A stretch of 14,989 nucleotides of DNA from Parcubacteria group bacterium SW_4_49_11 (GCA_003021915.1 PXOY01000012.1:1-14989); one strand, 5' to 3'. Counted from the first letter of the stretch, positions 5,835 through 13,238 are shown. A program made the numbers and translations. The notes: generated from the sequence alone by a model not told the origin.

Positions 5835-5863
5835 TTGCCCTTCACGCGTCCTCTCTCTATACT
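5835..5863 (+). promoter_or_regulatory. miaA promoter, probably leaderless
   Basis: TTGCCC (5835-5840), 17-bp spacer, TATACT (5858-5863). Nine bases separate the -10 from the ATG at 5873, so transcription would begin 2-3 nt before the start codon. Divergent from the rplU promoter. Confidence 0.55.
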
Positions 5864-5872
5864 GATAACTAT

Positions 5873-6784
5873 ATGTCCACGCCTCTCGTAACCATCGTTG
5901 GTCCCACCGCTTCGGGCAAAACATCTCTCTCCTTGGCACTCGCCAAAGAATTTGAAGGAGAGATCATTTCGGCCGATTCGCGCCAAGTGTATAAAGGACT
6001 CGACCTCATGTCCGGCAAAGCGAGGCCCAACGAACGACAAGGGATCCCCCATTATCTGATTGATGAACTACGGCCGTCCGAGACCTTTTCAGCGGCCGAA
6101 TTTAAGAACCGGGCTACAGAGTACATTGCAGAGATTCGCAACCGGGGTAAACTCCCGTTCGTGGTAGGAGGGACAGGACTCTATGTAACCGGTCTTGTGT
6201 ATGACTATGATTTTGCCGCTACCCCCGCAGACAAACATTTGCGGAGGACCTTAGAGACCTACTCAGTCGAGGAACTGCAAACCAAATTAGAAACGCTTCC
6301 TGGGAGAACACTAAACGCCGCTGACCGACAGAATAAATACCGCCTCATTCGCGCGATTGAGAAAGCTCATCATCAGACTGAGGCGGACAAACCAAAAGAG
6401 AGTCCGTACGACGCGTTACAGATCGGACTGTATCTCCCTCGGACCGTCTTGCGAGAAAAAATCGCCGCGCGGGTAGAAAACCGGCTGGCGGCGGGAGTAA
6501 TTGACGAGATAGAAAACCTCTATGAGCACATTACATCCCAAACCGATGCTCAACACGCTGTAAATCAAATTCGCTCATTCGGACTGGGGAGCAAACTCAT
6601 CTGGGAGTACCTCAACGAAAACCTCTCGTACGAAGAGATGAAGGACCGATTTATTCGTGCGGAATATCAATATGCCAAACGTCAGATGACCTGGTTTAGG
6701 CGAGACGCTTCCCTCTATTGGTTGAATGCCGAACATCCTCTCCCCGAGGCCCGCAAATTGGTCTCTGAACGTATGTTAATCTGA
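5873..6784 (+). CDS. miaA: tRNA dimethylallyltransferase MiaA
   Basis: 303 residues. Adds a dimethylallyl group to N6 of A37 in tRNAs reading UNN codons. The P-loop GPTASGKT (10-17) binds the pyrophosphate donor; SADSRQVYKGLD (33-44) carries the catalytic Asp35 region; then GIPHYLID (family pattern G-[IV]-P-H-x-L), FVVGGTGLY (GGTGLY motif), NKYRLIRAIE, and the C-terminal YAKRQMTWFRR typical of the family. The start is taken at ATG 5873 (MSTPLVTIVG), since the P-loop normally begins about 10 residues in and the promoter at 5835-5863 excludes the longer in-frame start at 5810. Stop TGA at 6782-6784. The 3' end overlaps the convergent SIS gene by 9 nt. Confidence 0.96.
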   Translation: MSTPLVTIVGPTASGKTSLSLALAKEFEGEIISADSRQVYKGLDLMSGKARPNERQGIPHYLIDELRPSETFSAAEFKNRATEYIAEIRNRGKLPFVVGGTGLYVTGLVYDYDFAATPADKHLRRTLETYSVEELQTKLETLPGRTLNAADRQNKYRLIRAIEKAHHQTEADKPKESPYDALQIGLYLPRTVLREKIAARVENRLAAGVIDEIENLYEHITSQTDAQHAVNQIRSFGLGSKLIWEYLNENLSYEEMKDRFIRAEYQYAKRQMTWFRRDASLYWLNAEHPLPEARKLVSERMLI

Positions 6785-7727
6785 CTGTTGTTTGAGTCGC
6801 GTTTTGAAATCTTCAACTAAATCTACCGGCGTGGGATCAATGCCGTACGCGAGGGCAGAATAGTAAGCTGTCCAGTCTCCCACGAGGATCATGGCCATAA
6901 GGTTCGCGAGGTAATTGCCGTGATCTTGGACACGTACCTCATGCACCGGCAGACCGCGCTCTTCGAAGATGGTTTTCATGGTTTCGAGACGCGTTACGTT
7001 ACGAGACGTCTCCGCCTCACTTCGAAGAAACACAAAGCTAAAGTCACATTGCGGATTGGTAAAGCCGACCATCTCGTTATGATTCAGCTCGGGCACGTTG
7101 TTATGAAAACACGGTGTTTTCGCGTTTTCGTTCATTTTGATCTTCCAAATGTGAGACGCCTTGCTAAACGCGTTCGTAGAATACACTACGGGGGTATGGG
7201 TATGCAGTTTGGTGGCCAGTGTTTTCCCCTGCTCTTCAAAATCTTTCGGATCGAGATGGGCGAAATTCTCCGTAGCGGGGTTGAAATGCTTCATCGGGCT
7301 GGGGCAGCACTACGTAGGGCTGGTTATATTCTTGGGCGAGTTTAATAAGCTCTCCGCCCGCCGCGATGGCGATAGAAGGTACACCTTGGCGCAACGAAGC
7401 TTTGTAAGCGGATACCGTTTCTTCGGTGTTACCCGAATACGAAATGGATACGACGAGGGAGTTTTCTCCCAACCGACGCGAAGCTCCGTAACTGCGGTGA
7501 ATGAAAATCGGGGCCAATTTCTGATTGTCAGAGAGTTGAAAAAATCCTGACAAAATAATTTCCGCGGGCAAGGCCGAGCCACCCATGCCGTTTACGATAA
7601 GTTCGGAATACTCCCCCGGAGCCTTTGTGCGACCGGAAAAATTATGAATCTCAAACTTTTCTTGAAGCTGATTTACGGAATTGAGAATAACACTTCGAAG
7701 ATCGGACACATCAACGCTACGGTCCAT
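6776..7727 (-). CDS. Bifunctional phosphoglucose/phosphomannose isomerase-type SIS protein, frame-broken
   Basis: Two frames on the minus strand encode the halves of one SIS-family aldose-ketose isomerase (glucose-6-P or mannose-6-P to fructose-6-P). First half (7236-7727; an in-frame GTG at 7733 is the alternative start): NGMGGSALPAEI and SISYSGNTEETVSAY, the first SIS domain phosphate-sugar site, ending with AFQPRYG. Second half (6776 to about 7290): DPKDFEEQGKTLATKL, WKIKMNENAKTPCF, PELNHNEMVGF (the family's C-terminal active-site Glu-His region) and DWTAYYSALAYG. The switch is +1 and falls just after QPRYG, where about 25-30 residues linking the domains are usually present; these are missing. 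Either a real deletion or an assembly fault. The promoter at 7759-7787 is intact. Confidence 0.8.
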
Positions 7728-7758
7728 ACACACCGGAATTACTTGTTACAACATGCTG

Positions 7759-7787
7759 ATTGTAGCACAACAATACCAAAAACGCAA
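7759..7787 (-). promoter_or_regulatory. Promoter of the SIS isomerase gene
   Basis: Minus-strand TTGCGT (7782-7787), 17-bp spacer, TGC-extended TACAAT (7759-7764). Predicted start near 7752, about 25 nt before the ATG at 7727. Confidence 0.6.
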
Positions 7788-7830
7788 CTCCCCCGTTTCG
7801 ATATGTGGACAACTTCAGGCTTTTCTATGC

Positions 7831-7858
7831 TATACTATAGGTAGCTATGATTCATAGC
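7831..7858 (+). promoter_or_regulatory. khpA -10 box followed by a 15-bp perfect dyad
   Basis: TATACT at 7831-7836 with only a weak -35 (TGGACA at 19 bp). Just after the expected start point lies GCTATGA-T-TCATAGC (7844-7858), a perfect inverted repeat that could be an operator or a small hairpin at the 5' end of the message. A GGGA Shine-Dalgarno-like site (7871-7874) precedes the ATG. Confidence 0.4.
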
Positions 7859-7879
7859 GATATAAGATAAGGGACAGAT

Positions 7880-8191
7880 ATGGGTAACGTCACTGATAAA
7901 GAGTTTGTATCGATGCTAGTGAAGTCGATCGTAGATAATCCGGACGATGTCATCGTAGAACGCAACGTAGACGAGATGGGTGTGTTAATCACCCTGCAGG
8001 TAAATCCGGAAGACATGGGCTATGTCATCGGGAAGGACGGTTCTACGGCCAAAGCGATTCGTACGTTACTTCGTATTGTGGGAGCACGCAACAACGCACG
8101 CGTTAACCTCAAAATTCTCGAACCAGAAGGCGGTGGAGACGCAGAACGCCCGAGTGCGTTCGGTCCGAGGATGGAAGAAGACGAAGAGTAG
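7880..8191 (+). CDS. khpA: KH-domain RNA-binding protein KhpA
   Basis: 103 residues. A single type II KH domain (about 5-85): the RNA-gripping loop GYVIGKDGSTAKAIRTLL (GKDG as the GxxG) is intact, followed by the ARNNARVNLKIL strand. KhpA proteins are small RNA chaperones affecting cell size and sRNA binding in several bacteria, often with KhpB. An acidic, Gly/Glu-rich tail (about 87-103) extends beyond the usual 75-85 residues. It lies 17 bp before trmD, its usual neighbourhood, though rpsP and rimM are not here. Translation start ATG 7880 with GGGA 5 nt upstream. Confidence 0.92.
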   Translation: MGNVTDKEFVSMLVKSIVDNPDDVIVERNVDEMGVLITLQVNPEDMGYVIGKDGSTAKAIRTLLRIVGARNNARVNLKILEPEGGGDAERPSAFGPRMEEDEE

Positions 8192-8208
8192 ACCAGAGCG
8201 CTTCACCT

Positions 8209-8901
8209 ATGCGCTTTGACGTCCTCACGTTATTTCCCGAAACCATCCGCCCTTACACGGAAACAAGCATTCTGGATCGAGCTCGGGAACATGGCTACGC
8301 GGATATTCATCTCCATAATCTGCGTAGCTTCACGTCTGATAAACACGGACGCGTGGATGATCGCCCGTTCGGAGGTGGCGCGGGTATGATCTTACAGATC
8401 GAACCCATTTACGAGGGGCTCAAATACATTGTGGATCAATACCAGGCTGACAATCGTCGGGTTATCCTCTTGGGGGCCGGCGGAGAACGGTTTACTCAAC
8501 CAAAAGCCAAATGGTATCAAGAACATATCGATCATTGCGTGCTTATCTGCGGACGGTATGAAGGAGTTGACTCCCGCGTAGAGGAGCACCTCGCCGACGA
8601 GACTCTGTCCATCGGAGAATACGTTCTCACCGGCGGCGAACTCCCCGCACTTGTTGTCATGGACGCGGTCACCCGTCTCATTCCGGGTGTTCTCGGCAAC
8701 GAAAGCTCACTCGCAAAGGAAAGTTTCCAGGAAAGCACCGAAGGTGAATATCCGCAGTATACGAGGCCCGCCTCGTTTGCTCCCGATACTCCTCATCTTA
8801 TTCGCTCAAACGCGGAATCCCAGTGGACAGTCCCCGCCCCACTGCTCTCCGGAGATCATCAAGCCGTCGCCGAATGGCGAGAAACGAACAAACGTAGGTA
8901 A
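8209..8901 (+). CDS. trmD: tRNA (guanine-N1)-methyltransferase TrmD
   Basis: 230 residues, full length. Methylates G37 of tRNAs reading CUN, CCN and CGG with S-adenosylmethionine and so prevents frameshifting. Starts MRFDVLTLFPE; FTSDKHGRVDDRPFGGGAGM (about 42-61) is the family core; LICGRYEGVD and SIGEYVLTGGELPALVVMD form the trefoil-knot SAM site; PQYTRPASF and VPAPLLSGDH close the tRNA-binding part. Co-transcribed with khpA upstream and 4 bp from the next gene. It works in the same anticodon-loop modification area as MiaA, whose gene is in this window but in a separate unit. Confidence 0.97.
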   Translation: MRFDVLTLFPETIRPYTETSILDRAREHGYADIHLHNLRSFTSDKHGRVDDRPFGGGAGMILQIEPIYEGLKYIVDQYQADNRRVILLGAGGERFTQPKAKWYQEHIDHCVLICGRYEGVDSRVEEHLADETLSIGEYVLTGGELPALVVMDAVTRLIPGVLGNESSLAKESFQESTEGEYPQYTRPASFAPDTPHLIRSNAESQWTVPAPLLSGDHQAVAEWRETNKRR

Positions 8902-8905
8902 CTCT

Positions 8906-9463
8906 ATGGCGCGAACCCAAAAACGAACCAAAGCCCCCGAATCCGCGCAGTCTCCAGCTGAATCGTCGTATCGTGCGCGAGAGACGAATCAGAGAAATTC
9001 CCCGGAGATCCTCTATTCCTATACCACCTCCTCCTTTCAGAGCCGAGAACACAGCCGGACGTGGTACGCGGTGTTCAGTCTGATCGCGGTTATCCTTCTC
9101 GGGTACGCTATCATCAGCAAAAGTCCGATGATGTTTGTGGTCTTTCTTCTGTTGGTGGTTTTGACTGTAATTACCATCCAAAAAGAGCCCGAAATCATTG
9201 AAGTACAGATTACCGAACAAGGAATTGTCATACCGGAGAGAGACAGCTACCCCTACACAAACATTGATTTCTTTGGTATTCTCTACGATGAAGATATGGC
9301 CTTTATTTCCCTCTTTCTCAAGGAAGGAATCATTCAATATGTAAAAGTCCCCTTGGGAAGCGAAGACCCCGAAGACATTGCCGCTATCTTGGACCAATTT
9401 GTAGAGCGCCAAGACGGACAGGAACGGCTCGTAGATAAATTAGACACCATTCTTCAACTTTAA
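8906..9463 (+). CDS. Two-TM membrane protein with a cytoplasmic PH-like beta domain
   Basis: 185 residues, not recognised as a named family. Residues 1-50 are polar, basic and Ser/Gln-rich. Two adjacent hydrophobic segments (about 52-69, WYAVFSLIAVILLGYAII, and 74-91) form a hairpin in the membrane. The rest (about 95-165) is an alternating strand pattern, EVQITEQGIVIP... YTNIDFFGIL... FISLFLKEGIIQYVKVPL, then a terminal helix, like the bacterial PH-type domains found after paired TM helices. Start at ATG 8906, 4 bp after the trmD stop; in-frame upstream ATGs lie inside trmD. Likely co-transcribed with trmD. The ORF ends 1 base before the tRNA. Function unknown. Confidence 0.8.
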   Translation: MARTQKRTKAPESAQSPAESSYRARETNQRNSPEILYSYTTSSFQSREHSRTWYAVFSLIAVILLGYAIISKSPMMFVVFLLLVVLTVITIQKEPEIIEVQITEQGIVIPERDSYPYTNIDFFGILYDEDMAFISLFLKEGIIQYVKVPLGSEDPEDIAAILDQFVERQDGQERLVDKLDTILQL

Positions 9464-9464
9464 C

Positions 9465-9538
9465 GTATCCATAGCTCAGTTGGATAGAGCGCAGGTTTGC
9501 GGAACCTGAGGTCGGAGGTTCGAGTCCTCCTGGATACA
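9465..9538 (+). tRNA. tRNA-Arg, anticodon GCG
   Basis: 74 nt. Acceptor GTATCCA/TGGATAC with discriminator A73; D-arm GCTC...GAGC with loop AGTTGGATA (includes A20, an arginine identity base); anticodon stem CAGGT/ACCTG with loop TTGCGGA, giving anticodon GCG at 34-36; T-arm GGAGG-TTCGAGT-CCTCC. CCA is not fully encoded (A-CC-T follows). Reads CGC and CGU. Most bacteria use ACG (inosine) here, so GCG is less usual. It is one base after the two-TM protein stop. Confidence 0.95.
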
Positions 9539-9547
9539 CCTTCGCCA

Positions 9548-9577
9548 CCTCGGGGTAACTCGAGGGATTATTTTCTT
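9548..9577 (+). terminator. Terminator-like hairpin after tRNA-Arg
   Basis: CCTCGGG / CTCGAGG (7 bp, one G-U) with GTAA tetraloop (9548-9565), followed by GATTATTTTCTT. It would end the khpA-trmD-TM-tRNA unit just before recG, or lie in the recG leader. Confidence 0.5.
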
Positions 9578-9586
9578 CTGAAACAT

Positions 9587-11689
9587 ATGCCACACTCCCT
9601 TTCTCTCTCGACGTCCCTCTCTGATCTCTCCATTCCGAAAAAATTCTTGGACATACTGGCCCGCTTGCATATTTACCGTGTAGAAGATTTACTGTTTCAT
9701 ACGCCGCGTAAATATAACGACTATTCTCGGCGCGTCTCCATCGCTGAACTTGAGAATTTCGAAGCGAACAGTCAAGTAACCATTATCGGAACCGTTATCT
9801 CCAAATATCAAAAAAAAATCCCCGGCAAAAACCTGCGGATTATTGAAGGGACGTTTGAAGATGACACAGGACGCATGAAAGCCGTATGGTTTAATCAGCA
9901 ATTTATTTTAAAACAAGCGCAAGAAGGCGCCCGAATGGCGGTGGCCGGAACCGTATCTCGCGACGGGCACATCAGTTTACGAGAGGCCGTGCTGGAATCC
10001 GTCAAAGCGGGCAAGTCTCTCCTTCATACCGGACGTCTCGTGCCCGAATATTCCACTACCAAAGGTATCACCTCCCGCTTTTTTCGGTATCACATAGCAT
10101 TACTGTTAACTTCCTCGTATCTCCCGTTTGATGATTATTTGCCCGATGAGATTCGAGAAACGTATGAGGTTGAGCACCTCTTCGGCGCGCTCCGCCAAGT
10201 GCATTTTCCGCAAACCCGCGAAGAAGTGGAACGAGGTCAATACCGCCTGGCCTTTGAAGAAGCATTTTTCTTGCAACTCTCTCTGCTTCAGCAACGCATG
10301 CATCTCCAGACCTTCACCGCAACGCCCCTCTCGTTCAAGAAAAAAGAAATTCAATCGTTTGTGAGCGAACTCCCGTTTGAGCTGACCAACGCCCAACGCA
10401 AAACCGCCTGGGAGATCATCAAAGATACCGGGACTACGCTCCCCATGAACCGTTTGTTAGAGGGAGATGTCGGGAGTGGAAAAACAATTGTCGCCACCAT
10501 TGCCCTTCTGAATACCGCGCTCAATAACCAACAGGCAGCCTTTATGGCGCCCACGGAAGTATTGGCTCTGCAACATTTTGAACGCCTGGTGGGACTGTTC
10601 CATCAAACATCATTTATTCAGGTGCCGAAAGTCGCGGTCCTCACCGGTTCCCAAGCGCGTGTGAGTACCGATCCGGACCTCGGCAGTTGGACGAAGATTG
10701 ATCGAAAAACACTTTTGCGGCAAATTTCTTCGGGCGAGGTACACATTGTCATTGGCACGCACGCGCTGATTAGTGAACATCTCACTTTTCAAAACCTCAC
10801 GTTCACCCTCATTGACGAACAGCATCGATTCGGCGTTAATCAGCGAGCACGTCTGCAAGAAAAAGGCGTCGCGCTTTCACCTTACGCGCACACCATGCCT
10901 CATCTGTTGAGTATGACCGCCACTCCTATTCCGCGCACCCTGGCGTTGACCGCCTATGGCGACCTTCTTATTTCTCGTATTTCCGAGCGTCCGCCCAAGG
11001 TTGCAGAGTCCGATCGCGCAAAAGCCTATCAGTTCTTGCGAGATAACTTGGCCCAAGGAGAACAATTGTTTGTGGTGTGTCCGCAAATTGAAGAGAGCGA
11101 AGATTCCTCTACTCGCAGTGTCTTCACCGAATACGAGAAGCTCCAAAATGACGTTTATTCGGACTTCCCTGTGGCGATGCTTCACGGTCAAATGCCCCAA
11201 GAAGAAAAACAACAGGTGATTAGCGCGTTTCAACAGAAAGAGTACGCCGTTCTGGTCTCCACCACCGTCATCGAAGTTGGCGTAGATCTTCCGGAGGTGA
11301 ATTTGATGCTTATCGAGAGCGCCGAACGGTTCGGACTCGCTCAATTACATCAACTGCGTGGTCGCGTGGGGCGTGGAGGCGGACAAGCCTATTGTCTCGT
11401 CGCCGCCTCCGGTGAGGACCAGCCGGAGCGTCTTCAAGCGCTGGAGCAAACAACGGACGGGTTTGAATTGGCCGAGTACGATCTCACGTACCGAGGCCCC
11501 GGCCAATTCACCGGGGGCGAGCAGTCCGGCTATTCCAGCTTACGCCCCGAAATTTTTACGGACGCCGAGCTCCTGGACGCCGCTCGCTCCGGAGCACACT
11601 CCATTATTACCGACGACCCTACGCTCCATCAGTATCCGGACCTCCGGACGAAACTGGAACGTTTTCAGCAGACGATGCATATTGAATAA
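9587..11689 (+). CDS. recG: ATP-dependent DNA helicase RecG
   Basis: 700 residues (E. coli RecG about 693). Remodels stalled replication forks and Holliday junctions. N-terminal wedge/OB domain (about 30-170: YRVEDLLFHTPRKYNDYS, VTIIGTVISKY), helicase motif I LLEGDVGSGKT (about 294-304), Ia MAPTEVLA, II DEQHRFGVNQR, III SMTATPIPRTLA, then IV-VI with ATTVIEVGVD-like STTVIEVGVD, HQLRGRVGRG and the C-terminal DGFELAEYDLTYRGPGQFTGGEQSG (TRG region). The linker between the helicase domains is short: after ISERPP the usual GRxPVxT stretch of about 8 residues is missing, without loss of frame. Start at ATG 9587 (MPHSLSLST); the longer in-frame start at 9497 lies inside the tRNA. Confidence 0.96.
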   Translation: MPHSLSLSTSLSDLSIPKKFLDILARLHIYRVEDLLFHTPRKYNDYSRRVSIAELENFEANSQVTIIGTVISKYQKKIPGKNLRIIEGTFEDDTGRMKAVWFNQQFILKQAQEGARMAVAGTVSRDGHISLREAVLESVKAGKSLLHTGRLVPEYSTTKGITSRFFRYHIALLLTSSYLPFDDYLPDEIRETYEVEHLFGALRQVHFPQTREEVERGQYRLAFEEAFFLQLSLLQQRMHLQTFTATPLSFKKKEIQSFVSELPFELTNAQRKTAWEIIKDTGTTLPMNRLLEGDVGSGKTIVATIALLNTALNNQQAAFMAPTEVLALQHFERLVGLFHQTSFIQVPKVAVLTGSQARVSTDPDLGSWTKIDRKTLLRQISSGEVHIVIGTHALISEHLTFQNLTFTLIDEQHRFGVNQRARLQEKGVALSPYAHTMPHLLSMTATPIPRTLALTAYGDLLISRISERPPKVAESDRAKAYQFLRDNLAQGEQLFVVCPQIEESEDSSTRSVFTEYEKLQNDVYSDFPVAMLHGQMPQEEKQQVISAFQQKEYAVLVSTTVIEVGVDLPEVNLMLIESAERFGLAQLHQLRGRVGRGGGQAYCLVAASGEDQPERLQALEQTTDGFELAEYDLTYRGPGQFTGGEQSGYSSLRPEIFTDAELLDAARSGAHSIITDDPTLHQYPDLRTKLERFQQTMHIE

Positions 11690-11690
11690 C

Positions 11691-11809
11691 AGAAGCCAGA
11701 ATTCTGAAGCCGGAAGCCAGAGAATTACAGTAGCAAGTAGCGCGTAGCAGGTAGCAAGTGAATAGAATTTAGTAGTTAGTAGTTAGTATTTGGTATTTAG
11801 AATTTAGAA
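11691..11809 (+). repeat. Degenerate 7-nt-period array after the recG stop (17 units)
   Basis: Starts one base after the recG stop codon and keeps a 7-nt phase without a slip for 17 units: agaagcc, agaattc, tgaagcc, ggaagcc, agagaat, tacagta, gcaagta, gcgcgta, gcaggta, gcaagtg, aatagaa, tttagta, gttagta, gttagta, tttggta, tttagaa, tttagaa. The unit drifts from GAAGCC-like to GCAAGTA-like to TTTAGTA-like. The first ten units align with the array after GNAT (736-837, other strand); the later ones with 4661-4694. Confidence 0.65.
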
Positions 11810-11880
11810 TAGTCGAGACATGCGCCTAACGGCACGGTAGTATGGTTGCACTTTGCTACTGGCACGTGACCACAAACGTA

Positions 11881-11892
11881 CAACCGTATATC
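11881..11892 (+). repeat. 12-mer repeat CAACCGTATATC, copy 2
   Basis: Exact copy of 556-567 and 11924-11935. This copy and the next are 43 bp apart and flank the GGACC-GTCA-GGTCC hairpin. Confidence 0.5.
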
Positions 11893-11903
11893 TATTGTGT
11901 ATC

Positions 11904-11950
11904 GGACCGTCAGGTCCATATATCAACCGTATATCGTGCTCTTCGAGCAC
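11904..11950. other. Two short perfect hairpins in the recG/DUF4012 intergenic region, with 12-mer copy 3
   Basis: GGACC-GTCA-GGTCC (11904-11917), then the third exact CAACCGTATATC (11924-11935), then GTGCTC-TTC-GAGCAC (11936-11950), which ends 7 bp from the DUF4012 stop. The gene pair is convergent, so the hairpins may help end transcription, but no T-run follows on either strand. Nothing else is recognised in 11810-11957. Confidence 0.45.
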
Positions 11951-11957
11951 ATGTAAT

Positions 11958-13238
11958 TTACTCAAACGTAAACCTGTGATCCTTTCGAAGCGTTTTTTCT
12001 ATGGTTTGCCCGTTACGGGATACGGAAACCGGAATTTCCTCCACTCCCGGTTGTTTCTCGATAGCTATGCGCGAGGTATCTTTCGAGGGAGAAGTTCGGG
12101 TATAGGATAACGTAATCGTTTTTTCCGCATTCACGGGCACCCGGAACAGAAAGCCGACCTCTTTCTTATCCCCCTTTCGTCCATAGCTTGGGTTGCCGTC
12201 AATGCCTGTTACCTCATGGACAAACGCGCTTTGAGGGAGATACACGCGCGTATACGAACGGTATTTGGTATTCAAACGGCTGTGTTCCTGTGCCGTATTG
12301 GTATACACCAGCTCTACAGTGCCGCATATATCTCTGGAGTCCGGACACGGGTTTTCGGTGATCCTCCATTCACGCTCCATAAACCGATCAGTCTTCAATG
12401 CGCCGAGATTCGCGTCCGCCACATGAAGATATCCATTGCCCTCCACCTTTTGGAGGCGACCGGCCCAGCCCAGATCTTCCGCCTGCGTTTGCAAATGCTG
12501 ATCCTCAAAAGAGAACAGAATCTGCTTTTCTTCGGCTAAGGTATACAAATCTTTCAAAAACCTTCCTTTTTCTCGCCACGAAAGATTGCGGACCTTGGTC
12601 TCCAGCGTGCGAACTAACCGCTTAAGGGGCTTTTTCCGTGTGGAACGAGAACGATTGGGATTGTCTTGATACCCGAAATTCAGTTCCCGTTGAATCGTTA
12701 CGAGGACATTGTCTGAAGTCAGCTCTTGGTCTACTCCCTTGACCGACACCGGACCGGTATACTCCATGACCAGCGGTAAAGCGTGAGACGTAACGCCAAT
12801 CACCCCGGCAATCTCTTTATCTCCTCCCTCTTTGGTATACAGCGCGCGGACCACCTGAGCTGTTTGATGAAAGTCAGGATTCCAGTTGGCGTCTCGCATC
12901 TGCTGCTTGGGAAGATTCAATACCTCCTGTAACGGCTGAGGCGGTTTGCGACCCGGTTTCTGATAGTCGAAATCATTCGCATTCACAAGGTTGTAATCCA
13001 CAATACTGCCGTTTTGTACGGTCACTTCCGCAAAATTTCCGATAAAGCCACCCGTAGGCCTCAATTCCATGTGGTTTTGAAAAAGCACAAGATACGTCTC
13101 CTTCTCTGTGGTGCGGAAGTGATTGAGTAAAACGCGCTCCTCAGAATAGGCGTTCCAGGCCCACACTCCCGCAATGAAGAGAAGTCCGAGGAGGATCAGA
13201 CTCCCCCATTTGCAGATGGTAAGCAAGCTACGCCACAT
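11958..13238 (-). CDS. DUF4012 membrane-anchored extracellular protein
   Basis: 426 residues. One N-terminal TM anchor (about 10-29, KWGSLILLGLLFIAGVWAW), the rest predicted outside. DUF4012 hallmarks: TYLVLFQNHMELRPTGGFIG (about 48-67), then DANWNPDFHQTAQVVRALY (about 117-135) and GVIGVTSHALPLVMEYTGPV. The family is frequent in Patescibacteria and Gram-positives beside polysaccharide genes; biochemical role unknown. The C-terminal half (about 290-426) is beta-rich with VYTNTAQEHS and YTRVYLP, like a surface domain. Its ATG (13236-13238) lies inside the last codons of the glycosyltransferase gene, an 11-nt overlap, so translation is coupled and a joint role in cell-surface glycan or S-layer-like structure is likely. 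Confidence 0.9.
   Translation of the reverse strand: MWRSLLTICKWGSLILLGLLFIAGVWAWNAYSEERVLLNHFRTTEKETYLVLFQNHMELRPTGGFIGNFAEVTVQNGSIVDYNLVNANDFDYQKPGRKPPQPLQEVLNLPKQQMRDANWNPDFHQTAQVVRALYTKEGGDKEIAGVIGVTSHALPLVMEYTGPVSVKGVDQELTSDNVLVTIQRELNFGYQDNPNRSRSTRKKPLKRLVRTLETKVRNLSWREKGRFLKDLYTLAEEKQILFSFEDQHLQTQAEDLGWAGRLQKVEGNGYLHVADANLGALKTDRFMEREWRITENPCPDSRDICGTVELVYTNTAQEHSRLNTKYRSYTRVYLPQSAFVHEVTGIDGNPSYGRKGDKKEVGFLFRVPVNAEKTITLSYTRTSPSKDTSRIAIEKQPGVEEIPVSVSRNGQTIEKTLRKDHRFTFE

Noticed and set aside
7310-7582. Minus-strand ORF in another frame within the SIS gene
   Set aside because: It overlaps the conserved first SIS domain, which is read in a different frame; no own motif.
9497-9586. Longer RecG start
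   Set aside because: It would place coding sequence inside tRNA-Arg; the RecG N-terminus fits the ATG at 9587.
11691-11809. CRISPR array
   Set aside because: Units are 7 nt, degenerate and contiguous, with no spacers and no cas genes nearby.
12216-12625. Plus-strand ORFs across the DUF4012 gene
   Set aside because: Antisense shadows of a clear protein-coding gene.
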